A DNA stretch of 64,000 nt from Lineus longissimus (GCF_910592395.1 NC_088322.1:4337431-4401430); one strand, 5' to 3'. Positions 1 through 9,891 are shown, numbered from the stretch's first letter. Program-made: numbers and translations. Notes: generated from the sequence alone by a model not told the origin.

Positions 1-1725
1 TTTCCGCAGAAGCGACGTTATATATTTTAACCATGTGTATCCGTGTTGAATGATGGCGTTTGCTGCGAGGAGAACGAATGCAGTAGAGTCAATTTTATTC
101 GGTTCTACGATTTTACTGATAAGCGGTGTATTTTCTATCCACGCCATGGGGCCGGTGTTGGCGGCGGTATCGCTGTTGAATTTGTAGAAGTCTTCTGGTG
201 TCAGCCACTGTGTGCACAAGGGTAGCTTGTTGGGGTGATGCGTCGAAGAAAACTCCATGAGCTGTGCGTAGATTTCACCGGGAAGTATGTGTGAGGGGTC
301 AAACCACGTGAGTCCTATCCAGGAGTAGGTATGCTGTGTGGCCGGTATGGTATAGAGGATTTTCGGTAGGTAGGAGATGACTGAGGCATCGATGTTCACA
401 TAAAGAGCATCTGTTATGTTGGTGATCGTGGAAGTGTGCCTGTTGAGTATTTCGAGCGAATGTGTGGTGGATGTTGATTCTGACACGTTTGTGGGCCCTT
501 TACTACCACACATACCCTGGAGGATAGGTAGGTACTTTTTCAGGTAGAAATCGTACGAATTGGCGTGTGCAAAATGAACACATGCGTCAGAGATAAAATT
601 CTGGTTGAGAAAAACTTGCATTATGTGCGTGCGATTGTCGAGATTTTTTACCGCTGCTAGTGTAGGTATATTGTTTTTTTGCCAATACTCGAAGTCGATC
701 ACATGTCGAAATGCTTTGGAGAGTTGGTTTAGAAATATCATGTAGAAAGCGACCACATCCCATTCGGCATCTTCTCGGGGTAGGAGCGAAATCCAAGGTC
801 TAATTTCCTGCATGATTGGAAATGCGTAGAAATATAGGCGAAGGTCATTTTCGTTGTAAGCGGGATCGGCGGAGACGGCACATTTTTCTTGTAGGAGTAG
901 ATTGATTTGTGCTTGATCGTTGAACACTTGTAAAATAGCAGGTACGTTTTGCTGTCCGGAGAAAATGCGTTGCATATTAGCGTTACACACTTGCCATTTC
1001 GTGTACGGAAAATCGTCCGGTGTCACAATGTCTACGAGATTTCGAGTTTCTGGAAACACTAAGGCTATTTCTTTCGGTTTATCAGAATTTATTTTACAAC
1101 AATGCGTTTTTACAAGGCCGTTTATCACTACAAGCAATGCGAAGCTAATGTCTTGAACGCCGGTGGTGTCTTTGCTTATTGAACGAGCAGCTTTTATAGC
1201 CGAGTAGGTGTAATCGAGAACATGTTCGTCGTTGAGTAGTTCCATCATTCGATTTATCACAGCTCCTTCGTTCTGAGTAGCGAGTAGATTTTTGAGCATG
1301 TTTAGAGTTTGTTCGATAATTTGTTTGAGTGCTTCCGTGCGTTTAGTGAACATACGGTCGGTGACCATTTCGGTGAGCGAACGAGTTTCGTTGGGGAAAT
1401 TTGCTTCGTGTATCACAGTATGAAGGTCCTTGAATGTAAAATTGCCGCTGTTGTTTTTATCGTTCCCTAGGCAAAATACTTGTGTAATGACGTATAGACA
1501 ACTTCGTAGGATGTTTGCATCGTTATTTGCCGCGTCCCGCTGTATAATGTGAATGAAATTAACTGCATCTTCGGTGTCTTGGTCGTCCATTCGAAATCCG
1601 AGGTATTGGTCGAATAGAACATTACCGCTGCCATCCGCTTGGTTAGTCAACACCCAATGCCTAAGACTAGATTTCTCATCCGCATTGACCAATTCTGCAA
1701 AGATATTTTGCGATATCCGGTCCAT
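1..1725 (-). CDS. Unknown herpesviral protein, C-terminus cut by window edge
   Basis: I read this frame directly on the minus strand. It starts with ATG at 1725 (MDRISQNIFAELV) and stays open for 575 codons to base 1, so the C-terminus lies outside the window. The protein is soluble-looking, with no signal peptide or membrane segment and no motif I recognise. Codon use and the long open frame make it a real gene. It runs away from the small membrane-protein gene at 1852-2310 on the same strand. The gap between them is about 125 bases and contains ATGA/TGAA repeats (tgaatgaatgaatgaatg near 1788-1806). I cannot assign a function; a capsid, tegument or replication protein is possible. Confidence 0.8.
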   Translation of the reverse strand, partial: MDRISQNIFAELVNADEKSSLRHWVLTNQADGSGNVLFDQYLGFRMDDQDTEDAVNFIHIIQRDAANNDANILRSCLYVITQVFCLGNDKNNSGNFTFKDLHTVIHEANFPNETRSLTEMVTDRMFTKRTEALKQIIEQTLNMLKNLLATQNEGAVINRMMELLNDEHVLDYTYSAIKAARSISKDTTGVQDISFALLVVINGLVKTHCCKINSDKPKEIALVFPETRNLVDIVTPDDFPYTKWQVCNANMQRIFSGQQNVPAILQVFNDQAQINLLLQEKCAVSADPAYNENDLRLYFYAFPIMQEIRPWISLLPREDAEWDVVAFYMIFLNQLSKAFRHVIDFEYWQKNNIPTLAAVKNLDNRTHIMQVFLNQNFISDACVHFAHANSYDFYLKKYLPILQGMCGSKGPTNVSESTSTTHSLEILNRHTSTITNITDALYVNIDASVISYLPKILYTIPATQHTYSWIGLTWFDPSHILPGEIYAQLMEFSSTHHPNKLPLCTQWLTPEDFYKFNSDTAANTGPMAWIENTPLISKIVEPNKIDSTAFVLLAANAIIQHGYTWLKYITSLLRK

Positions 1726-1851
1726 ACTTTTCGATTTTTGTTTTCGTTATATAAACAGGAAGTTAGATGGGAGACATATTTATAATTGAATGAATGAATG
1801 AATGCAATCATATCGTATGTACACCGAAATTGAAATCCAAATGGCATTTTT

Positions 1852-2310
1852 TTATTTTCGTCTTTTGCCACTGCCCGTGTTACTGCTGTTAGAACATACA
1901 CACATACCACGACATTCTTTACACTCTCCCTTATCGCTACTGTAGTTGTATACACGACTATTTCTAACTACCGATGCCTTGCTGCCACTTCGTTTCATAG
2001 AGCCCAATTCAATGTCTTCGTCATCGTCGTCGTCCTGATCGATAATAGAACTGTAATCTTTGCGAGAGAAGTTCTTTTTCTTTGCTCTTGTTGTGTCCAG
2101 TACCATATTTTTACGGATCGATGCTGCAATAACGAGGATTATCAAGAGTAGGATAAGATAGAGAACGTATATTGCTCCTTGTACGCCGAGAACTGTTTGT
2201 ATAACAAGTGGCAATTTCATAAAATCAATTTTCGTTGCTAAAAGCTGCTCCACAATCTTCTCCGCAATATCATCTGGCATAATTGGTACCGGTGTAGTTT
2301 GATCAGACAT
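1852..2310 (-). CDS. Small single-span membrane protein with acidic tail
   Basis: This 152-aa protein starts at ATG 2310 (MSDQTTPVPIMPDD). It has one strong hydrophobic segment at about residues 48-66 (YVLYLILLLIILVIAASI), followed by a basic stretch and then an aspartate/glutamate run (DQDDDDDEDIELG). The C-terminal part is cysteine-rich (CKECRGMCVC). There is no cleavable signal peptide, so the topology is probably a signal-anchor with a cytoplasmic or intravirion C-terminus. An envelope protein is the natural inference. No family was recognised. Its start faces the 2467-5682 plus-strand gene across about 150 bases. Confidence 0.75.
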   Translation of the reverse strand: MSDQTTPVPIMPDDIAEKIVEQLLATKIDFMKLPLVIQTVLGVQGAIYVLYLILLLIILVIAASIRKNMVLDTTRAKKKNFSRKDYSSIIDQDDDDDEDIELGSMKRSGSKASVVRNSRVYNYSSDKGECKECRGMCVCSNSSNTGSGKRRK

Positions 2311-2466
2311 CGCGGATTTTCAAGAGAAAAAATATCTATCAGACAAAATGATCGTAGCAAGTCCAAAGACAAACAAACGGCAGTCGGTCAGTTGGTCACG
2401 TCGATCTTGGAAATCTACAACGCGGTGAAGTTGTTTGATTGTCGATGAATATTATGTGAAACTGAT

Positions 2467-5400
2467 ATGTTGACTAATATGAAGAAACTGATTCTACACG
2501 GTTTTCAAAAATGGCTGATGTGCAGCAAAAGAACGCCTTTGGATGCTCTCTTCAGTTATTGCACAAATCTACGAAAAATCGCTGCGAAAATAAATTTCGA
2601 GTCCAACCCGGAAATTGAAGGGACTGTGGATGTATGCAGCTGCGTTGTAGATTTTATCGAGACCAACTTCCAGATAGCCGATTTTCATCATCCAAGGGGT
2701 GACGTCCCAAAAGTTGTGGTTGACCAAGATACGTCATTAGAGTTGGCTAAGAAAGTGCGGAGATTCGTTTTGGAGTTATACGCATCGAATAATGGAGTGT
2801 TAATAAACTACGTGTTGGATGAAATTTTCACAAACTCCAGCAGAAATGTCAGAGAGTGTTATAGACCGGATATGGCCACTCCGTGGGATTGTAGGAGAGG
2901 TAACAAGGTGTTGTACGTGAGCATTCGAGATTTAACGCGAATATATTTGGACACGGCGCCAATGTCATGTAGAGAGAACGCGGCGTCAGGTGGTGGACAG
3001 GGAGGTTTATTCGAATACGCTTTAAATTTACCTTGGTCAAAAGAATGTACGTATACGGTCATGGATAGACGTATAAGTTTGCCTTTTTTTAAACGTAACG
3101 ATGCGGATGAAAATATGGAAGTGGAAGAGGGAGGTGACGATGAGTGGATTAGACATAAGAAAGAGAAGAAAAGAAGTAACAGATCCACGCCCCTAGCAAG
3201 TGATAATTATTTACCATTGCTTTTGGTGTGGTTTCGAAATGAAGCCTACGTACCCGAGAGCGAGCACGTGTACGAGAAGCTGTTGGAAGAAATTCGGGAT
3301 TACGACAGCGAATTATTGGACACAGGCTTAAACGATGACAAAGGTGGTGAGAAGAAAAAGAAGAAGGCGATGAAAAATAGTTTCGATTTGAGATATGGGA
3401 TAGCCAGATTCGTGTGTACTCGGATGCTGGGCGTATTAGACGATTTCGATTTCATCGACATTATCAACTGCGATTATAACCAACTTTTCCGCGCATTTCG
3501 GTGCTTAGAAGTAGTATGTAACTACGTTTTCCCAGATTATACGCAACGACAAGGATCGATATCTGTGTTGGAGTACCACGAAAAGGGATTCGAAGGTAAT
3601 GGGCACAACTTGATACATACAGTGTATAAAAGAGAGCCATTTTCGACCAATTTGTACGATAATATTCTATCAGAAGAGGGAAAACAGGCACAAGACGAAC
3701 GCGAAGCTGTGGAGTCGAGTTTAGGTGTTGGAAAACGGATTGAAGGAGATTTCACGTCAAAATGTACGAAAATTGAAAAAGGACTGCGGGAAGAACTTTT
3801 CGGGAGGGAAACATTGGAATGGTTTCAGCATCGAATTTTTGGCATTGTGCCAGTGGAGGATGTGGTTGTTGGACTGAAGAAATCGAAAGACGTGCCCATT
3901 TTAGGGGCATTACTGGACATGCTTCAGTACTTTGGATTTTGCAGCCCAACGAAAAAACAATGGTTGTGGTTACACGTGAGCCTGGCGATGCTTCAATACT
4001 TTGAAATACGAATGCGATGGTTAAGGAAAGGAGAAGGGCAAGCAAGAGGTAAAAACGGAGATGTAGAAATGGTGACGGCGGTGGTTGATACGGTTGACTT
4101 GTACCAGTTGACAATGGATAAGCGATCGAATGACATGGAATATTTTCTACACTGGCAAGGTAATGTGGATGGTGGTGTTGGACTTCGAGATTTTTTCATT
4201 GAAGCCATTTCAACGGGTGAAAGAGAAAGCGAAGAGATAAATTCAGCCCTCCGTGACATTTTTGTGCCGATAAATGCCAGAGACATGGAAAATATCTGTT
4301 CGCTGCTGGTTAGAGTGAATGGGAGTGGCAATATTGTGTCGGATAGCAAGAAATTGTACAAAAACATGCTGGGCGGTATCATCTTACCGGGTATATTGAA
4401 TCGGAAATATAATCACGAAATTGTGGAAAGTGCTGTGAGCAGTGCTACAGGTGTAAATACAAAAGATATCTACAGTATCGTGTTGAAGGAGGGTGACGGG
4501 ATGAGAATGGACGGTGGGGAGTGTGATATAAAAGTGGACAAGAATTTGATTAAATTACCCGGGAGGCGATCGAGGACGGTAATAAGCGGTGCAGAATCGA
4601 TTGTGTTAAGATGTGGTATTGAAGAAGGGGAAGAAAACGACTTGGTCTATTTGTCTTTGTTTTTGCACTATTCGGTGTGGTGCATGATAAGTGGTGAAAT
4701 CACACCGCTGAACACACTACTAGAGTTGACAGCGATTTGCAGCTTAAATTTGGAAAATGAGGAGATCAGACATGGAATGGAACAGTATTTATTGGGTGGC
4801 GGTGATAAAATGAACAATGAGGAGTATATGGTGAATGGTGTGATAGATCGATTCAAAGAAGCAGCCCTGAGACAAGGAATAAAAAATTCCGATGTGTGGT
4901 ACTATTATTACTACTGGTACATGTACTACACTAGAAGTGTCCTGTGGACGGGTTTTATGTGCGCTATGCGAAGTGTTTTGACTATTCACAATTCGAATGC
5001 ACTTGGATGCTTAAATACCGAAACTATGAGAAAAGCCAAGAAGGATGATATTCGGGGTTTAGGCATAATGGACTGTCCGTTTGATAGGGAATATCAAATT
5101 TTCATGTCCGAGTGGTTCGTGAAGGATAAGAATGATAAGGCTGGTGTGTCTAATATGGTTCACACGGTTTTTGCGCCTATCAACATACCGTGCTGCACTA
5201 TTCACAATGGGAGATGTTTGAATAATGGACGGCACATAGGTGATGGTGGTGCTGGAAGTCGTTCAAATCAAATTGGCATACCCGAGATGTCTGTATTTGT
5301 CAATAGACAGTGTATGACTTGTGTAAACGATATTGAACACCTCGAGCGATGTTTAGAACGATTCACGAGCAGCAGCAGCGAAACAGCGAAAGCCCAAAAT

Positions 5401-5682
5401 GGCAAAATGGGACGGAAACGGGTGGAAAAGAGAATGGAGGTAGATGTGAGACACGCTAGCTGGTTGGATGACATTTCAGACGAGGTGGCAAATACCGAAT
5501 CGAAAAAAATCGCATTAGAAGAGAAACTGAAATACATGAGGAACGTCTATCGCTTATTGGACGGTAAACTGTTGCATAAAACGACGACAAACAGTTTTAC
5601 TCGTCATATTCGGTGTCTGGGTGACTTGAGCTATTTTCCACGAATTCTTTATGGTATACCGTCGAATAAAAGTCTCGTATGA
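2467..5682 (+). CDS. Large unknown protein, 1071 aa
   Basis: This is a long plus-strand ORF ending with TGA at 5680-5682. There is no signal peptide. It contains a lysine/glutamate-rich stretch near residues 225-240, another near 290-300, and a cysteine-containing C-terminal third (CCTIHNGRC, NRQCMTC). I see no helicase, polymerase or protease motif. The start is uncertain. ATG 2467 is the first in frame, but the same frame upstream (about 2352-2445) looks coding and is closed by a TGA at 2446-2448. An ATG in good context at 2511 (aaaATGGCTG) lies in another frame that closes quickly. It is probably a core viral gene of unknown role. Confidence 0.85.
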   Translation: MLTNMKKLILHGFQKWLMCSKRTPLDALFSYCTNLRKIAAKINFESNPEIEGTVDVCSCVVDFIETNFQIADFHHPRGDVPKVVVDQDTSLELAKKVRRFVLELYASNNGVLINYVLDEIFTNSSRNVRECYRPDMATPWDCRRGNKVLYVSIRDLTRIYLDTAPMSCRENAASGGGQGGLFEYALNLPWSKECTYTVMDRRISLPFFKRNDADENMEVEEGGDDEWIRHKKEKKRSNRSTPLASDNYLPLLLVWFRNEAYVPESEHVYEKLLEEIRDYDSELLDTGLNDDKGGEKKKKKAMKNSFDLRYGIARFVCTRMLGVLDDFDFIDIINCDYNQLFRAFRCLEVVCNYVFPDYTQRQGSISVLEYHEKGFEGNGHNLIHTVYKREPFSTNLYDNILSEEGKQAQDEREAVESSLGVGKRIEGDFTSKCTKIEKGLREELFGRETLEWFQHRIFGIVPVEDVVVGLKKSKDVPILGALLDMLQYFGFCSPTKKQWLWLHVSLAMLQYFEIRMRWLRKGEGQARGKNGDVEMVTAVVDTVDLYQLTMDKRSNDMEYFLHWQGNVDGGVGLRDFFIEAISTGERESEEINSALRDIFVPINARDMENICSLLVRVNGSGNIVSDSKKLYKNMLGGIILPGILNRKYNHEIVESAVSSATGVNTKDIYSIVLKEGDGMRMDGGECDIKVDKNLIKLPGRRSRTVISGAESIVLRCGIEEGEENDLVYLSLFLHYSVWCMISGEITPLNTLLELTAICSLNLENEEIRHGMEQYLLGGGDKMNNEEYMVNGVIDRFKEAALRQGIKNSDVWYYYYYWYMYYTRSVLWTGFMCAMRSVLTIHNSNALGCLNTETMRKAKKDDIRGLGIMDCPFDREYQIFMSEWFVKDKNDKAGVSNMVHTVFAPINIPCCTIHNGRCLNNGRHIGDGGAGSRSNQIGIPEMSVFVNRQCMTCVNDIEHLERCLERFTSSSSETAKAQNGKMGRKRVEKRMEVDVRHASWLDDISDEVANTESKKIALEEKLKYMRNVYRLLDGKLLHKTTTNSFTRHIRCLGDLSYFPRILYGIPSNKSLV

Positions 5683-5756
5683 ACATTGGAAGGTGCTTTA
5701 GTATCGCAAGTGCGATAATAAACGATTTGGAACGAAAATCAGAATTTTGATTTTTT

Positions 5757-5845
5757 ACTTCGAACAATTTTCTAAGTCCAAACGCACAGGAAAATGAACA
5801 TCGTAACTTCCGGTTCAGAGGCCAGGAAAATGTATAGAAGTGCGT
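5757..5845. promoter_or_regulatory. Intergenic AAGTCC / ACTTCC element upstream of 5869 gene
   Basis: The gap before the F-like glycoprotein gene holds caattttctaagtccaaac followed by two ACTTCC-like motifs (taacttccggttcagagg and a degenerate copy). The same sequence words recur in most intergenic gaps of the window. A role in transcription is inferred from position only. Confidence 0.45.
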
Positions 5846-5868
5846 AACTCCCTGTTCGAAATAAGAAA

Positions 5869-8325
5869 ATGGGAAAAATGAAAAATGGACATTTTTCGGC
5901 GCGTAAAAAGCCGTCTGTGATATGTATTTTTATATATCTATATCTCTTATGCTGTGGTAATGTTGGATATGGTCAACAGGCAGGGGGTGGAGGTGGCAGT
6001 GACAACAGTCAAACGAAAGACGGTAAAAGTCATGATGGCATTATCGCACGGTCGAATTGGGGCGTGTTTTTCACGAAAGAAAGAACAATTCTCAATGGGG
6101 AGAGTTACTTCAGGCACACATATGTGTTTGATATGTCCCCATTCGATACACCGTTGCCTGAAATTGCCAAAATCGAACCGTGTGACTTAGAGAACGCAGC
6201 TAGTAAACCACGAAAATTCAAGTGCATGGAAATCAATCTGTTGGTGGATAAAGTGAATGTAATGATTAAAAATGAAGTGAATACCATCATTAAAGACGCT
6301 ACAGATGCTATGAAAATCGTACCACAAGGTGTTAACATCGAGAGTATAGATTTGGTGAATAATGAGAAAGACGATGGAGGAGGAGGTGGTGGTAGGAGGA
6401 AACGATCTGTCGATGACGGTGATGTCAGTGATGACGCTGCTGATAGCGAAGAGTCTTCCGGAGAGCAACCAGAGGTACAAATTGACAAAGATCGTGTCAC
6501 GATCATTAATAGCGGTGATACTGATGGATTCGATGTTGAAGAAGATGAAGATGAGAGTCGGTCGTTGTTTTCAAAAGTGTTCGGTTCTGTTTGGTCTACA
6601 TTGGTTAATAGGGTGAGTGGAGGTAACGGTCCGAGCAGTGGTACAGACACCGTAGATGACGAGACAATACCCGATAGCAGTAAAATACAGAGGAGCAGGC
6701 GCAAGAGGAGTATATTGACGACTGTTGGTAATTTTGCATCTGATTTATTCGGCTGGCCAAGTCAACAGGACGTAGATGCGTTGGAAACACACATGAAGAC
6801 ATTATCCGAAGTGGGAAGTAAATTGAAAGATCAACTGATATCTTCGAGTAATTCGCTGAGTACATTTCAAATCAAATCTCAGTACGCCATGGCTGATGCG
6901 ATGAAAGGTCTGAAAGAAAATGGCAAAAATATCGACGCGCTGCGAACGAATATCGTGAATATTCAAAAACAACATCAAGCGCTGGATGATCAGGAGATGG
7001 AAGCGTTGGCTATTTTGAATAAAAACGTCGATGCATATGGTAAATTCCTGATGGGAGTGAACGCTTATCAAAATTCCATCGAATCACTGCGTCATAATGC
7101 CATCATGTTTATCGATTCGATCAAAGACTTAAGTAGAGGTTTTATCAACTCGTTTATTTTGCCACCAAACGACATCAAACAGTTGTCAAAGCATGCCAGC
7201 GATGCCCTGAAGACATACGGCGGTACTTTTGAGTTGAGCAATAGCGATGATAATCCGGGTTTTTATTACCAGATGCAAAACCTGTTGTATACAAGAAACA
7301 GCAATAATTTGGTTCTCATGATGAAAGTGCCCTTCCATAATACCGGTGGTGTGCTAAATGTGTACAGGACTCACAGCTTCCCGATTTATAGAAGCAGCGA
7401 AAGTTTGGAGACAACGCAGATTACGAATTTGCCCAAATATTTTGCAGCGGATAAAAATGGACAGCATTTCTCTGAATTTGACGATACGTACTTTGATTCG
7501 TGTAGAGGTACGAATTTGAAATCGTGCAATAGTCAAGTGTCGTTGCAACGTGCGGATGACGACGATAACCCGTCTTGTGCTCTGGCGCTGTTTAGAGGAA
7601 ATTCTCGAAATATCATGAAAAATTGTCATATAGCCTACAAAAAGCATAAATACCCATCTCTACCAAAACCGTACATGTTACCGAATGGAACGTATTTCAT
7701 TGTAGGCGGTGATCCTAGATCTAAAGAGGAATGGTATATTCAATGTCCCGAGGCAACGGATGGTCACAATTCAAGAATTATTCCCGCTTGTACTCTGTTC
7801 ATGATAGACGTGCCGTGCTTCTGCGGGCTGATCGGTAAGGGCTTTAACATACCGATTCGTTTGACTGGTTGTATTGGTAAGGATGCCAATCACCCAGAAT
7901 TGGTGTATAGGAATCTGATCAACTTACCTTCGGTGAATGCGCATTTTACGGAGAAGATCGCCAGGGAATTCCGATCTGATGTTGCACAAATTGGAAAGAA
8001 GTGGAAGGAGGAGACGTATTTTAAACCGGTTAAAATCGACGAAAGTAATATCGACGACGTTTTGGCAGCAGAGGGGAAGGATTTGAAGGACTTTAAGAAA
8101 ATTAGCGAATTGGAGAAAAAGAAAACTCGCATGTACGGTAGCGAAGCTGCGAAATTGTTTAAAAAATCTGAAGACATGTCCGATTTGATGAACGCACATA
8201 CTAAAGAATGGGAAAAACAGGACGATTTTGCGAACAATACATTTTTGGGTGTTTCGGTTACGGCGCTACTATCAATCGCAGCACTGGTATTTTCGTGTTT
8301 TGTGTTTATCAAGAAAAAAGTCTAA
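5869..8325 (+). CDS. Class I fusion-type envelope glycoprotein, baculovirus F / errantivirus Env-like
   Basis: The 818-aa protein has an N-terminal signal sequence (hydrophobic VICIFIYLYLLCCGNVGYG) and a C-terminal membrane anchor (residues about 793-814) with a short basic tail. Two furin-type sites are visible, RRKRS near residue 179 and RSRRKRS near 280. Directly after the second comes a hydrophobic stretch with an LFG motif (VGNFASDLFGWP), then a long heptad-like helical region and a cysteine-rich domain before the anchor. This order (signal, furin site, fusion-peptide-like LFG segment, coiled coil, anchor) is that of baculovirus F proteins and insect errantivirus Env. The protein at 60407-62890 is a paralogue with matching blocks such as FYYQ..NL.YTR. 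A role in entry is inferred from architecture. It has no resemblance I can see to herpesvirus gB. Confidence 0.65.
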   Translation: MGKMKNGHFSARKKPSVICIFIYLYLLCCGNVGYGQQAGGGGGSDNSQTKDGKSHDGIIARSNWGVFFTKERTILNGESYFRHTYVFDMSPFDTPLPEIAKIEPCDLENAASKPRKFKCMEINLLVDKVNVMIKNEVNTIIKDATDAMKIVPQGVNIESIDLVNNEKDDGGGGGGRRKRSVDDGDVSDDAADSEESSGEQPEVQIDKDRVTIINSGDTDGFDVEEDEDESRSLFSKVFGSVWSTLVNRVSGGNGPSSGTDTVDDETIPDSSKIQRSRRKRSILTTVGNFASDLFGWPSQQDVDALETHMKTLSEVGSKLKDQLISSSNSLSTFQIKSQYAMADAMKGLKENGKNIDALRTNIVNIQKQHQALDDQEMEALAILNKNVDAYGKFLMGVNAYQNSIESLRHNAIMFIDSIKDLSRGFINSFILPPNDIKQLSKHASDALKTYGGTFELSNSDDNPGFYYQMQNLLYTRNSNNLVLMMKVPFHNTGGVLNVYRTHSFPIYRSSESLETTQITNLPKYFAADKNGQHFSEFDDTYFDSCRGTNLKSCNSQVSLQRADDDDNPSCALALFRGNSRNIMKNCHIAYKKHKYPSLPKPYMLPNGTYFIVGGDPRSKEEWYIQCPEATDGHNSRIIPACTLFMIDVPCFCGLIGKGFNIPIRLTGCIGKDANHPELVYRNLINLPSVNAHFTEKIAREFRSDVAQIGKKWKEETYFKPVKIDESNIDDVLAAEGKDLKDFKKISELEKKKTRMYGSEAAKLFKKSEDMSDLMNAHTKEWEKQDDFANNTFLGVSVTALLSIAALVFSCFVFIKKKV

Positions 8326-8470
8326 CAATCCTGACAAATTTTATGGATTTACCAAAAAAATTGAATGCAGTGTTCGAAGTGGTGGCAGTGGTGGCAAATC
8401 ATTTGTATTTTTGTCCGTTGGTGAATGAACAAGTATCACCGTATTATTCGTAAAGGATGTGAGTTGTGAA

Positions 8471-8641
8471 ATGATGAAGTACAATTTCAACTACGACCAC
8501 GAAGATATCGAAAAGACACGTTACCACATAACGGCGGCGTGTAATATGGACAAAGTGGCGGAATATTTTTGTAAAAAATTAAACAAGTTTTACAACAACA
8601 TTGACGTGTGGCGCATCGTATACGTGCAACGGAACGGATGA
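8471..8641 (+). pseudogene. Truncated N-terminal fragment of a gene also clipped at 43812-43889
   Basis: This short ORF begins MMKYNFNYDHEDIEKTRYHI and ends after 56 codons at a join with a block also found at 25166-25218. The first ~17 codons after the start recur, inverted, at 43835-43889, where the frame is cut even earlier by a different join. Two copies clipped at different points argue that both are broken 5' ends of one gene whose full form is not in this window. No function is recognisable. Confidence 0.5.
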
Positions 8642-9052
8642 AACACGAATATGGAACAAGAAACATACGTACATAAATCCACAACATGTGACGTTACCTA
8701 TTGGACTGTTGTATATATTATTGTGACTAATAATTTCCGCTAATATGATTTTGTGGTGTAAAAATGTGTAATAAGTGTGCCAAAATAACTTGAAAGATTA
8801 AGGGACGCAATGTTTTGTATCAAAAAAATCGTTTGAGAAAAATTCCCGAAGATTTCGAACGAAAATTGTTAAGCCTTTTTTCAAAGGCCTAACTTCCTGA
8901 AAATGAGGCTAAATTTGATATAGATTTTATAACTTCCTGTTTTATATCAATAATTAACCGTATACATGAGTCATAAATAATTAGTAATAATATTTGTTTG
9001 TATAAAATTAACATTTCATTAATTAAAAATAAATATATATACAACAAAACGT
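8642..9052. other. Gene-free AT-rich gap with recombination junctions
   Basis: No supportable gene is present. Bases 8643-8694 are a ~52-bp block (acgaatatggaacaagaaac and following) shared with 25166-25218, the 3' end of the minus-strand gene there. From about 8937 the sequence matches, inverted, 43708-43828. An ACTTCCTG motif lies at about 8890 and another near 8933. Confidence 0.5.
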
Positions 9053-9109
9053 AACTTCCTGTATTGATGCCTCTATCCTAACTTCCTAGTAGGTGTGCGT
9101 GTTTTGCTA

Positions 9110-9688
9110 GGCATAAAGGCACGGACCATATTTGAAAAATTGGTCTTAAAAGTGGTATTTGAAACGGAAGTTAGGCCGATTTTTAGCGAAAAATGTATGG
9201 AAAATCACTAACTTCCGCTTCAAATTTATTTTTCAAGAGAGGATCCATTTGGTCGATTTGGATCCTCTCTTGAAAACAAGTGTGTACAGGAGGAAAACGC
9301 GAAATATTATTTTTGTGATAGTAAGAATGGTTGTAAAGGGGATTGATGGACGATTAAAGTTGTGATATTATTTTGGGGAAGATTAAAAAAAACCGAAACA
9401 AAAAAATCATAAATTAAAAAGGAAGTAGCAAAAACATATGATGAAAAAGAAGTTAGCTAACACATATTGCAAATAGGAAGTTGAAATGTGCTGCGAATCT
9501 AACTTCCTATATTATATGTATTTTTCAAGAGAGGATCCATATAGCCACATTGGGTCCCCCCTTGAAAAATTTTAAAAATAAGGAAGTTACAAAAATCCAA
9601 TACATTTCTCACAAAAAATTGCATTAACTTCCGGTTCGGTTACAAAATGTAGACGTGAAAATCACAATATGTACCTTGCCTTTATGCC
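9110..9688 (+). repeat. 580-bp inverted-repeat element, copy A (candidate origin or non-autonomous mobile unit)
   Basis: The unit is bounded by GGCATAAAGGCA at 9110 and its reverse complement ending at 9688; the near-identity reaches inwards through GG and ATATT. The arms continue as a diverged long inverted repeat: each has CGGAAGTTA, then GAAATGTAT, then TTTTTCAAG plus a GGATCC-like core. Inside are an 18-bp perfect hairpin at 9230-9276 (11-nt loop, each arm carrying GGATCC) and an imperfect 20-bp hairpin at 9520-9570. The only sizeable ORF (68 codons at 9159-9365) reads through a hairpin and is unlikely to be a gene. Near-identical copies lie at 26965-27546 and, inverted, 43078-43656. Nested palindromes in an AT-rich gap fit a lytic origin; terminal inverted repeats also fit a MITE-like unit. 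Confidence 0.75.
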
Positions 9689-9891
9689 GAGCCCAACAGA
9701 TCACACATAATAAGGAAGTTAGAATAGAGGGAATAAAGAGGAAGTTAGAATATTCATATATATGTAGAATTGAAAAAATAAGATAATATGGAATATAAAA
9801 TATAGGTATGAATATTTATTCTAAATATGACATAATACAAAATTCAGTTCAAATATAAGTAGTATCAACACGTATGGTAAGTATGACATAA

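Noticed and set aside
6105-6704. 199-codon minus-strand ORF opposite the F-like gene
   Set aside because: It is a Ser/Leu-rich shadow of the acidic low-complexity part of the plus-strand gene, with no independent signal.
9159-9365. 68-codon ORF in the inverted-repeat element, repeated in all three copies
   Set aside because: It reads straight through the perfect hairpin, has no family resemblance, and its conservation is explained by the near-identity of the three DNA copies.
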